From: Oleiagrimonas sp963821885
Lineage (GTDB): Bacteria > Pseudomonadota > Gammaproteobacteria > Xanthomonadales > Rhodanobacteraceae
Length of the DNA stretch: 64,000 bases
Direction: 5' to 3'
NCBI GenBank assembly: GCA_963821885.1
Contig: CAWGFN010000003.1
Location: forward strand, 248,001-312,000
The position numbers and the translations under genes are program-made. Below the pieces are notes generated by a model. It was not told the DNA's origin and ran no database searches. It saw only the letters and a list, made by a program, of their open reading frames with translations. Positions 57,332-64,000 of this stretch are shown here, piece after piece; the stretch's first letter is position 1; every line of letters starts with the position of its first letter.

Positions 57332-58258
57332 TCAGCGCCCCAGCGTCTCCGCCAGCACCGCCATGCGCACGAACACGCCGTTGCCGACCTGTTCGAGGAT
57401 CCGCGACTGCGCGCCGTCGGCCACTTCCGGCGCGATCTCGATGCCGCGGTTGATCGGGCCCGGGTGCATGACCAGGCAGCCGGCGGCGGCCCGCTCGAGG
57501 CGTTCCTGGGTGAGTCCGTAGTGCTTGAAGTAGGCCGCTTCGTCGGGCAGCAGCGTGGCGGCCATGCGCTCCTTCTGCAGGCGCAGCATGATGGCCACGT
57601 CGGCCCCCTCGATGGCGGCGTCGAAATCCTCGGTGAGCACGGTGCCGGGCACTTCGTCGGCGTCCGGCAGCAGCGAGGCCGGGCCGCACAGGCGCAGTTC
57701 GCGCACGCCCAGCGCGGTCAGCGCGTGGATGTCCGAGCGGGCCACGCGCGAGTGGCGGATGTCGCCGCAGATGGTCACCGTCAGGTTCTCGAAGTCCGGC
57801 CGATGCTGGCGGATGGTCAGCACGTCGAGCAGGCCCTGGGTCGGATGCGCGTGGTTGCCGTCGCCGGCGTTGATGATCGACACGCCGCTCATCGCGTGGC
57901 GCACCATGAACTCGGGCGTGCCGGTCTCGCGGTGGCGCACGACGATGGCGTCCAGGTGCATCGCCTCCAGGGTGTGCAGGGTGTCCAGCAGGGTCTCGCC
58001 CTTGTTGGTGGACGAGCGCGCGATGTCGAAATTGACCACGATCGCGCCGAGTCGCCGCGCCGCCAGTTCAAAGGAGGTGCGCGTGCGCGTGGACGGCTCG
58101 AAGAACAGGTTGAGCACGGTGCGCCCGGCCAGCAGGTCGAGACGGCGGGTGCCGTGCAGGCTGGCCTCGCGCATGCGGTCGGCGCGGTCGAGCAGTCGGG
58201 TCACGGTCGATCGATCCAGCTGGGCCAGCGAGATGAGATGGTGCAGGCGCGTGCTCAT
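57332..58258 (-). CDS. pyrB: Aspartate carbamoyltransferase catalytic subunit
   Basis: First committed step of pyrimidine synthesis. 308 residues: FFEPSTRTRTSFELAARRLG (carbamoyl-phosphate site), KGETLLDTLHTLEAMHLDAI, VVRHRETGTPEF, INAGDGNHAHPTQGLLD, and the C-terminal MHPGPINRGIEI. ATG 58258; an in-frame ATG at 58264 adds two residues. No pyrI regulatory subunit or pyrC' pseudo-dihydroorotase follows. In the ruvX-pyrB order common to the group. Confidence 0.96.
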   Translation of the reverse strand: MSTRLHHLISLAQLDRSTVTRLLDRADRMREASLHGTRRLDLLAGRTVLNLFFEPSTRTRTSFELAARRLGAIVVNFDIARSSTNKGETLLDTLHTLEAMHLDAIVVRHRETGTPEFMVRHAMSGVSIINAGDGNHAHPTQGLLDVLTIRQHRPDFENLTVTICGDIRHSRVARSDIHALTALGVRELRLCGPASLLPDADEVPGTVLTEDFDAAIEGADVAIMLRLQKERMAATLLPDEAAYFKHYGLTQERLERAAAGCLVMHPGPINRGIEIAPEVADGAQSRILEQVGNGVFVRMAVLAETLGR

Positions 58259-58374
58259 GGGCATCCGTTGGGGCGAAGTCGTCGCATTGTAGGGCAGGTG
58301 CGTGGGGTGAAAGCCAGCGGCCCGAAGCCGGACCCCCGGACGTCGCGCTGGAGGGCCGGGTCGCGTGCCCGGTC

Positions 58375-58824
58375 CTAGCCCCCGGTTCCCGGTTCCGGGT
58401 CCGATGCCCGCGTCTGCAGCCAGGTTTCCAGGATGATCGCCGCGGCGTCGGCGTCGATGCGCTGGCCGTCGCGCCGGCGCCGGATGCCACCCGCCCGCTG
58501 CGCGGCGAAACGCTGCGCGGCCTCGCGCGAGCTGTTGCGTTCGTCGCAGTACTGTGGGGCGATCTTGTAGCGCTTGCGCAGCAGGTTGCCGAAATCGCGC
58601 GCGGTGCGCGTCATCGGCTGCTCGCTGCCGTCCAGCTGCAGCGGCAGTCCGACCACCAGCGTGTCGGGACGCCATTCGGCGACCAGGCGGTCGAGTTTGT
58701 CCCAGTCCGGCTGCGCGCCACGCACGGAGATCACGTCGAGCGCACGCGCGGTGGCGGTCAGGGCGTTGCCCACCGCCACGCCGATCAGGCGTGTGCCGAC
58801 ATCGAAACCCAGGGCACAGCTCAT
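58375..58824 (-). CDS. ruvX: RuvX/YqgF Holliday-junction resolvase-like protein
   Basis: 149 residues, RNase H fold, linked to pre-16S rRNA 5'-end processing. LGFDVGTRLIGVAVGN at the start, LVVGLPLQLDGSEQPMT, and YCDERNSSREA carry the conserved acidic residues; a second Asp in RIDADAAAIILETWL. Odd feature: the last residues (RASDPEPGTGG) are encoded by a GGGTCCG-type repeat (58379-58402), so the true C-terminus has been extended. Start overlaps yqgE (ATGA). Confidence 0.92.
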   Translation of the reverse strand: MSCALGFDVGTRLIGVAVGNALTATARALDVISVRGAQPDWDKLDRLVAEWRPDTLVVGLPLQLDGSEQPMTRTARDFGNLLRKRYKIAPQYCDERNSSREAAQRFAAQRAGGIRRRRDGQRIDADAAAIILETWLQTRASDPEPGTGG

Positions 58825-59384
58825 GCGTGGCCGGCGTAGCCGGTCAGCTGGGTGGGGTCGACGCCGACCAGGCCGGCGGCATCGATCCAGCGTTCTTCCA
58901 GCGGCGCGTCGAACACGATGCGGGCGTCGGCCTCGACGGTCAGCCAGGCGTTGTCCTTCAGTTCGCTCTCCAGCTGCCCGGCGTCCCAGCCGGCATAGCC
59001 CAGCATGACCACGGCGCGGGACGGGCCGTCGCCGGCGGCCATGGCCACCAGGATGTCGCGCGAGGTGGTCACCGACCAGGCCGTGTTGATGCGGTAGCTC
59101 GACTCCCAGCGGCCCTCGCCGGTGTGCAGCACGAAGCCGCGCTCGGGTTGCACCGGGCCGCCCAGCAGGACCGGCGTGGCGGCTACGTCCGGATCCTCGC
59201 AGGTGAGCTGCATCTGCCCCAGCACGTCGCCGAGGCTGAATTCGGAAACCCGGTTGACCAGCAGGCCGATGGCGCCATCCTCGCCGTGCTGGCAGACCAT
59301 GGCCACCCCGCGCGAGAAGTTCGGGTCGGTCAGGGCCGGCATGGCGATCAGGAATTGGCCGGCGAGGGTGGTCGGGCTGTGCAT
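58821..59384 (-). CDS. yqgE: YqgE/AlgH family protein
   Basis: 187 residues with SPTTLAGQFLIAMPALTDPN, VCQHGEDGAIGLLVNRV, the GGPVQPERGFVLHT motif, and MLGYAGWDAGQLESEL. AlgH influences alginate in Pseudomonas; biochemical function unknown. ATG 59384 chosen by family length. Overlaps ruvX, as in most gammaproteobacteria. Confidence 0.95.
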   Translation of the reverse strand: MHSPTTLAGQFLIAMPALTDPNFSRGVAMVCQHGEDGAIGLLVNRVSEFSLGDVLGQMQLTCEDPDVAATPVLLGGPVQPERGFVLHTGEGRWESSYRINTAWSVTTSRDILVAMAAGDGPSRAVVMLGYAGWDAGQLESELKDNAWLTVEADARIVFDAPLEERWIDAAGLVGVDPTQLTGYAGHA

Positions 59385-59449
59385 GGCCGTATTGTAGCCG
59401 GCGCGCAGGTAAAGCAAACCGTCACGGCATGTTGGTTTTTCGTCCGTGC

Positions 59450-60319
59450 TCAGCGGGTCTGCAGTCGGCCGCTGCGCAGGAACTGGTAGGTGCGGGTGAT
59501 ATTCAATTCGTCGTAGTGCTCGCCGGTGCGCGGGATCGGCGGGAACGGGCCGGCCATCCGCACGATGCGCTCGGCGGCCTGGTCCAGCACCTTGCGGCCG
59601 GAGCTTTCGATGATCGCGATGCGCCGGATCGAGCCGTCCCGGCGCAGGACCACGGTGAGGATCAGGCTGCCGTCGTACTGGCCGGCGCGCGCGGCATCGG
59701 GGAAATTGAGCGTGCCCACGCGCTCGACCCGCGAGGCCCAGGCGTGCATGTAGGACGCATAGACATATTCGCGCGTGCTGGAATTGATGAACTTGATCTT
59801 CGGGCGCTTGGCCAGCTGGGTCTTGTCGGCGCGGATCTGTGCCTCCAGACGCGCCATTTCCAGCCGGCGCTGCATCGCGATGCGGTCCGGCTGAAGGTCG
59901 GTCCGCGGGCGGCGGTGGCGGTCGCTGCTGCTGTCCACCGTCTGTGGCGAATCGCCGACCGTGGTGATCAGGTGCGCCTGGCTGGGGTCGCTGGGCGCCG
60001 GCGCCGAGGGGTCGATCGGCCGCGGCGCGATACCGGGGTCGGGCTTGGGCAGGGGGCTGGAGAAGGGCTCGGACGGGCGGTGCGCCTTGTCGCTCTGCCC
60101 GCCGCCCTGGTTGTTGGCCTGGGCCAGGAAGTCGGCCTTGGTCGGCGCCTTCTGGTTGGCGGTGTTGAGCAGGGTCACGTCCAGCGCCGGCAGGCTGGCC
60201 CTGGGCTTGGGGTAGGCAAAGCTGATGCCGAGCACGATCAGGCCGTGCAGCACGAGGGAGAACAGCAGCGTGGCGCCGAGCAGGTCGCCGCTGCCCGGGG
60301 CGCGCGAGGCGGCGGTCAC
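59450..60319 (-). CDS. tonB: TonB-family energy transducer
   Basis: 289 residues. One N-terminal membrane helix (LLGATLLFSLVLHGLIVLGI, about 13-36), a Pro/Ser/Asp-rich periplasmic linker (about 80-130: PKPDPGIAPRPIDPS), a helix at 150-185 and a TonB C-terminal domain (about 200-289: VGTLNFPDAARAGQYDGSLI, RRIAIIESSGRKVLDQAA). It couples inner-membrane energy to outer-membrane receptors; exbB and exbD are not in the window. GTG start at 60319 overlaps the gshB stop. Confidence 0.88.
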   Translation of the reverse strand: MTAASRAPGSGDLLGATLLFSLVLHGLIVLGISFAYPKPRASLPALDVTLLNTANQKAPTKADFLAQANNQGGGQSDKAHRPSEPFSSPLPKPDPGIAPRPIDPSAPAPSDPSQAHLITTVGDSPQTVDSSSDRHRRPRTDLQPDRIAMQRRLEMARLEAQIRADKTQLAKRPKIKFINSSTREYVYASYMHAWASRVERVGTLNFPDAARAGQYDGSLILTVVLRRDGSIRRIAIIESSGRKVLDQAAERIVRMAGPFPPIPRTGEHYDELNITRTYQFLRSGRLQTR

Positions 60320-61263
60320 TTCAGTGATTTCTCGATGGCGTCGAACATCTGGCCTGCAATGTTAAGCCCGAATTGCGCATCGAGTTCGCGGATGCAGGTG
60401 GGAGATGTGACGTTGATCTCGGTGAGGTAGTCGCCAATGACGTCCAGGCCGACGAAGACCAGGCCGCGTCGGCGCAGGTCCGCGGCCACCTGGGCGACGA
60501 TCCAGCGGTCGCGCTCGGACAGTGGCACGCCTTCGCCACGGCCGCCCGCGGCGAGGTTGCCGCGGAAGTCCTCGCCCTGCGGAATCCGGGCCAGCGCGTA
60601 CGGCACCGGCTCGCCGTCGATCACCAGGATGCGCTTGTCGCCGGCGCTGATCTCGGGGATGTAACGCTGCGCCACCGCCAGGCGCGATCCGTTGATGGTG
60701 ATGGTCTCCAGGATCGAGTTGAGGTTGGCGTCCCCGCGGTGGCTGCGGAAGATGCCGCGCCCGCCCATGCCGTCCAGGGGCTTGAGCACCACCTGGTCGT
60801 GTTGCGACACGAACTGACGCAGAGCGTCGGCATCGCGCGCGACCAGGGTGGGCGGACAGCATTGCGGAAAGTGCAGGGAATACAGTTTTTCGTTGCAATC
60901 ACGCAGCGATTGCGGGCGGTTGACCACGCATACCCCTTCGCTCTCGGCCAGCTCCAGCACCATGGTGTCGTAGATGAACTGGGCATCGACCGGCGGATCC
61001 TTGCGCTCGAGCACGATGTCGGCTTCGGTGAGCGGTTTCCATTCGGCCTCGCCGAGGCTGAACCAGTCGGCGGCCTCGTCACGGACCTGCAGCGGCGCCA
61101 TGCGCGCCCAGGCGTGGCCTTCGCGCACGGCCAGGTCGCCCTGTTCCATGTACAGCAGGCGGTGCCCGCGCCGTTGCGCCTCCAGCAGCATGGCGAAGGT
61201 GGAATCCTTGGCAATCTTGATGGACCGGATCGGGTCCATGAGTACGGCGACGGCAAGCGGCAT
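60316..61263 (-). CDS. gshB: Glutathione synthetase
   Basis: ATP-grasp enzyme joining gamma-glutamylcysteine to glycine. 315 residues: MDPIRSIKIAKDSTFAMLLE at the start, DPPVDAQFIYDTMVLE, VVLKPLDGMGGRGIFRSHRG (ATP-grasp loop), QRYIPEISAGDKRILVIDGE, and FVGLDVIGDYLTEINVTSPT. ATG 61263 begins MPLAVAVLMDPIRS. The first gene of the gshB-tonB-yqgE-ruvX-pyrB minus-strand block. Confidence 0.97.
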   Translation of the reverse strand: MPLAVAVLMDPIRSIKIAKDSTFAMLLEAQRRGHRLLYMEQGDLAVREGHAWARMAPLQVRDEAADWFSLGEAEWKPLTEADIVLERKDPPVDAQFIYDTMVLELAESEGVCVVNRPQSLRDCNEKLYSLHFPQCCPPTLVARDADALRQFVSQHDQVVLKPLDGMGGRGIFRSHRGDANLNSILETITINGSRLAVAQRYIPEISAGDKRILVIDGEPVPYALARIPQGEDFRGNLAAGGRGEGVPLSERDRWIVAQVAADLRRRGLVFVGLDVIGDYLTEINVTSPTCIRELDAQFGLNIAGQMFDAIEKSLK

Positions 61264-61526
61264 CGAAAGATCTCGGGGGCGGGATGGAACGCCGGCAACG
61301 GCGAGAGGCTAGCTTGCCGCGTGCAGCCAATGGCCGGCAAGTCGCGCATGCCGCCCGCGCGGGCGCGGGCATGGCCCCGATCTTGCATCATTGAGCTGGT
61401 AGGCGGCCCGCAAGCCGCTGGCGTGCCGCGACGTGCGAAAGTCTGGTAACGTGATCGAAGGTCCCTGGCCGCACCCATGGGTGCACACGGGCAAGACGTT
61501 GGGCAACAAATGCTTGCGGCCGGAAC

Positions 61527-61555
61527 TTGACAATTTTCATAAACAAGCGTTAAAC
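61527..61555 (+). promoter_or_regulatory. Predicted sigma-70 promoter of the pilG operon
   Basis: TTGACA (61527-61532), 17 bases, then TTAAAC (61550-61555) in an AT-rich patch of the 440-bp gap between divergent gshB and pilG. The -35 is consensus and the spacing ideal; the -10 is weaker. The long leader to the GTG at 61704 has no clear fold or gene. The gap 61264-61526 toward gshB shows nothing else I can support. Confidence 0.6.
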
Positions 61556-61703
61556 AGCCTTGAAGTGCGGCGTTCTCGGCATGCCTGCAGTGACCGGCAC
61601 GGCGTGCGTCGCACGCGCATCGGGCGTCGCGACTGGATATCAGTGGACGATCATGACAACGAATGATTCCCGAGCCCTCGAACGGGCCGCAGGGGGGCGG
61701 TAA

Positions 61704-62105
61704 GTGAACGACTCTGGCGACAAGGGCAGCCTGGCCGGACTGCGGGTGATGGTCATCGACGATTCCAAGACCATCCGTCGTACGGCTGAATCCTTGCTCA
61801 AGAAGGAAGGCTGCGACGTACAGACCGCGGTCGACGGTTTCGAGGCGCTGTCCAAGATTTCCGATCTGAAGCCGCAGATCATATTCGTCGACATCATGAT
61901 GCCGCGTCTGGATGGCTACCAGACGTGCGCGTTGATCAAGAACAACCGCCAGTTCCGCAACACGCCCGTGATCATGCTCAGTTCCAAGGACGGATTGTTC
62001 GACAAGGCCCGGGGCCGCATCGTCGGCGCCGAGCAGTATCTGACCAAGCCGTTCACGCGCGATGAACTGCTCGAGGCCATCCGTCGCCATGCGATGGTGG
62101 CCTGA
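61704..62105 (+). CDS. pilG: Twitching-motility response regulator PilG
   Basis: 133-residue single-domain CheY-like protein of the Pil-Chp pathway. Acidic pocket VIDDSKTIRR, phospho-acceptor Asp63 (IIFVDIMMPRLDG), Thr/Ser in IMLSSKDG and Lys in YLTKPFTRDE. In Pseudomonas it promotes pilus extension through PilB. GTG start 61704 follows GGGGGGCGG. First gene of the pilG-pilH-pilI-pilJ operon. Confidence 0.96.
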   Translation: MNDSGDKGSLAGLRVMVIDDSKTIRRTAESLLKKEGCDVQTAVDGFEALSKISDLKPQIIFVDIMMPRLDGYQTCALIKNNRQFRNTPVIMLSSKDGLFDKARGRIVGAEQYLTKPFTRDELLEAIRRHAMVA

Positions 62106-62150
62106 GACAACAACACGCATACGAATAACAAGAGTGCATCAGGGGTTTTC

Positions 62151-62516
62151 ATGGCACACATTCTCATCATTGACGACTCGCCCACCGACGTGCGCGTCTT
62201 CACGACCCAGCTGGAAAAAGCCGGGCATCAGATTTCCAGTGCCAGCAGCGCCGAGGAAGGCATCGAGATGGTCAAGGAGAAAATGCCGGACATGGTGATC
62301 ATGGACGTGATCATGCCGGGCATGAACGGTTTCCAGGCCACGCGCACGCTGAACCGCGACCCGGCGACCAAGGATGTGCCGATTCTGATCATCACCACCA
62401 AGTCGATGGAGACCGACCGGGTGTGGGGCCTGCGCCAGGGGGCGCGGGATTTCCTGACCAAGCCGGTGAGCGAAAAGGAACTGCTGGCGCGGATCGACAA
62501 GCTGTTGGCCGCATGA
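62151..62516 (+). CDS. pilH: Twitching-motility response regulator PilH
   Basis: 121-residue CheY-like protein, phospho-acceptor Asp52 (MVIMDVIMPGMNGFQATR), Thr/Ser in LIITTKSME and Lys in FLTKPVSEKE. PilH opposes or tunes PilG to favour retraction in Pseudomonas. ATG 62151 (MAHILIIDDSPTDVRVF); a CATCAGGGG precedes it. Lies 45 bases after pilG. Confidence 0.96.
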   Translation: MAHILIIDDSPTDVRVFTTQLEKAGHQISSASSAEEGIEMVKEKMPDMVIMDVIMPGMNGFQATRTLNRDPATKDVPILIITTKSMETDRVWGLRQGARDFLTKPVSEKELLARIDKLLAA

Positions 62517-62532
62517 TCGGGTGAGCGAGGTC

Positions 62533-63075
62533 ATGAGCAACCAGGCAACCACGCCCTTCGAGCAGCTGGCCGACTATGAGCGCCGCAGCCTGGCGCACGT
62601 GGCCGGCGAGCCCGAGCACATCGAGAATCCGGGCCTGTGGCGCGGCATCTGCTATCGCATCGGCCAGCGCCTGTTTGCCAGCGGCATTGGCGAGATCAGC
62701 GAATTGCTGGTGACCCAGCCGCTGACCCATGTGCCGGGCACGCGCGACTGGCTGATGGGCATCGCCAACGTGCGCGGCAACCTGGTGCCGGTGGTCGACA
62801 TGGGCCGTTTCCTGTTCGATCAGCGCACCCATGTCACCGACCGCAGCCGGTTGCTGCTGGTGCGCCAGCACGGCGGCACGGTCGGACTGCTGGTGGACGA
62901 AATCGTGGGTCAGCGAAGCATAGGCGACGATGACCGAGAGCAGGCGACGGACGAGGACGATGAGCGACTGTCCCGGTTCGTCACCGAAAACGTAACCCTG
63001 GGCGAGCAACGCATCGGCATGTTCAGCATGAACCGCCTCACGCGTGCTCCTGATTTTCTGCAAGCTGCGCTGTAA
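62533..63075 (+). CDS. pilI: Type IV pilus chemotaxis adaptor PilI (CheW-like)
   Basis: 180 residues, a CheW-type coupling protein joining the receptor PilJ to the kinase ChpA/PilL. Motifs RIGQRLFASGIGEISELL, HVPGTRDWLMGIANVRGNLV, PVVDMGRFL and VRQHGGTVGLLVDEIVGQRS. ATG 62533 has GCGAGG before it and is preferred over a GTG at 62521, which lacks a ribosome binding site. Confidence 0.94.
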   Translation: MSNQATTPFEQLADYERRSLAHVAGEPEHIENPGLWRGICYRIGQRLFASGIGEISELLVTQPLTHVPGTRDWLMGIANVRGNLVPVVDMGRFLFDQRTHVTDRSRLLLVRQHGGTVGLLVDEIVGQRSIGDDDREQATDEDDERLSRFVTENVTLGEQRIGMFSMNRLTRAPDFLQAAL

Positions 63076-63111
63076 CGGCGCGATATCCATGTCGATGGGT
63101 GAGGTAAGGCT

Positions 63112-64000
63112 ATGAGTACGACAACGGGGGGTACCGGTAAGGAGCGCAGCAACATCGGCGTGATCATCCTGCTTGCACTGATGATCATCATCGCGGCTGG
63201 CAACTTCTACTGGCTCAACCGCAAGAACAACGAGGAGCGCCAGGCGGTGGGTCTGACGACCCAGATCCAGGTGCTCTCGCAGCAGACCGCCAAGTACGCC
63301 CTGGAGGCGGCCGGCGGCAACCTTGACTCGTTCAAGGAGCTGCAGGCCACCCGCAACGCCATCGACAACGATGTGCAGCAGCTGCTCAAGGGCAACCCGA
63401 AGTCCGGCATGCCGGCCTACGGCGGCGAGCCGATCACCAGCCGACAGGTGCGCGCCCTGGGCAATGCATGGAGCCAGCTCGACGGCGACATCAGCAAGAT
63501 CCTGTCCAACCGCGCCCTGGTGCTCGACTCCTCGCAGAACGCGGCGAACTTCTCGCAACAGATGCCGGCCCTCAACTCCAGCATGGAGCAGGTGGTCAAC
63601 ATCCTGCAGCAGGGTGGCAGCGCCTCGCAGACCTACACCGCCTCCCGACAGTTGGTGCTGGCTGACCGCATGATCCGCCGCGTGCAGGAAATCCTGCAGG
63701 GTGGCGAGGGCGCGCAGACCGCCGCCGACGGCCTGTCCCGTGACGCGCAGCTGTACAGCGCGGTGCTGGATGGCCTGATCAAGGGCAACAGCGACGTGGG
63801 CGTGCGCGCGATGACCAACGCCAACGCGCGCAAGATCCTCGAGGACATCCAGACCAAGTGGACCGCGCTGCAGGATCCGGCCAACAAGCTGATCTCCGGC
63901 GCCGGCAACCTGCAGGCGGTGAAGGGCGCGGGCAACCAGGCCTCGCTGGATTCGCAGACGGTTCTGCTGCGCGCCAACGACGTGTCCAACGCCATCGACA
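63112..64000 (+). CDS. pilJ: Type IV pilus methyl-accepting chemotaxis protein PilJ (5' part)
   Basis: Only the first 296 codons are in the window; the frame is open to the last base. The N-terminus MSTTTGGTGKERSNIGVIIL leads into a membrane helix (IGVIILLALMIIIAAGNFYW), then a periplasmic helical domain with the PilJ-type repeats (SQQTAKYALEAAGGNLDSF, LVLADRMIRRVQEIL, LYSAVLDGLIKGNSDVGV). The ATG at 63112 follows GAGGTAAGG. The HAMP and signalling domains and the kinase gene chpA/pilL should follow outside. Confidence 0.93.
   Translation, partial: MSTTTGGTGKERSNIGVIILLALMIIIAAGNFYWLNRKNNEERQAVGLTTQIQVLSQQTAKYALEAAGGNLDSFKELQATRNAIDNDVQQLLKGNPKSGMPAYGGEPITSRQVRALGNAWSQLDGDISKILSNRALVLDSSQNAANFSQQMPALNSSMEQVVNILQQGGSASQTYTASRQLVLADRMIRRVQEILQGGEGAQTAADGLSRDAQLYSAVLDGLIKGNSDVGVRAMTNANARKILEDIQTKWTALQDPANKLISGAGNLQAVKGAGNQASLDSQTVLLRANDVSNAID

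Overview
This 64 kb window is GC-rich chromosomal DNA of a gammaproteobacterium, most probably Xanthomonadales (Xanthomonadaceae or Rhodanobacteraceae). The evidence is gene order and content: ribE-ribBA-ribH-nusB-thiL-pgpA, an H-NS-like protein, a tonB gene next to gshB and yqgE-ruvX-pyrB, a pilGHIJ cluster beside them, pilT-pilU divergent from proC-yggT, and heptanucleotide GGGACTC repeats of the kind common in this group. Placement below order is inference. No rRNA, tRNA, CRISPR array, integrase or transposase was seen, so this is mostly core chromosome with one large accessory-looking cluster.

Layout. 1-5.4 kb: riboflavin/thiamine/phospholipid housekeeping genes. 5.7-9.6 kb: a membrane-anchored MutS-like ATPase, a tandemly duplicated REP-like repeat, a UPF0016/TMEM165-type transporter behind a recognisable yybP-ykoY (manganese) riboswitch, and an aldo-keto reductase. 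9.6-11.9 kb (minus): an ECF sigma, membrane regulator and PDZ-protein operon.

12.0-30.9 kb is the most unusual part. A near-consensus sigma-54 promoter precedes a periplasmic adaptor, one ABC ATPase, ten MacB/FtsX-type permeases arranged as five tandem A/B pairs, a repeat-rich lipoprotein, an NtrC-type response regulator and its histidine kinase. A self-regulating loop is suggested: kinase to NtrC-type regulator to sigma-54 promoter to transporter. Two tandem palindromes about 100 bp upstream of the predicted start are candidate activator sites.

30.9-44 kb: ThrE-like exporter, H-NS-like protein, proS, pssA, a holD-like gene beside rimI, a methyltransferase, valS with an in-frame GGGACTC repeat, two DUF4328 membrane paralogues, hemE and a WGR protein. 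44-52.8 kb: an RpoE/ChrR-type sigma and zinc anti-sigma pair with a candidate autoregulatory promoter, aroK-aroB, glycerate-kinase-like, pdxH, a BtuF-like protein without signal peptide, and yggT-proC. 53-64 kb: type IV pilus retraction ATPases pilT and pilU, a large lipoprotein, pyrB-ruvX-yqgE-tonB-gshB (minus), and the pilus chemotaxis genes pilG, pilH, pilI and a pilJ that runs off the window end.

Calls rest on reading translated motifs and gene order by eye. No database search, structure prediction or alignment was run. Start codons are chosen from family length, ribosome binding sites and overlaps, and alternatives are given where real.
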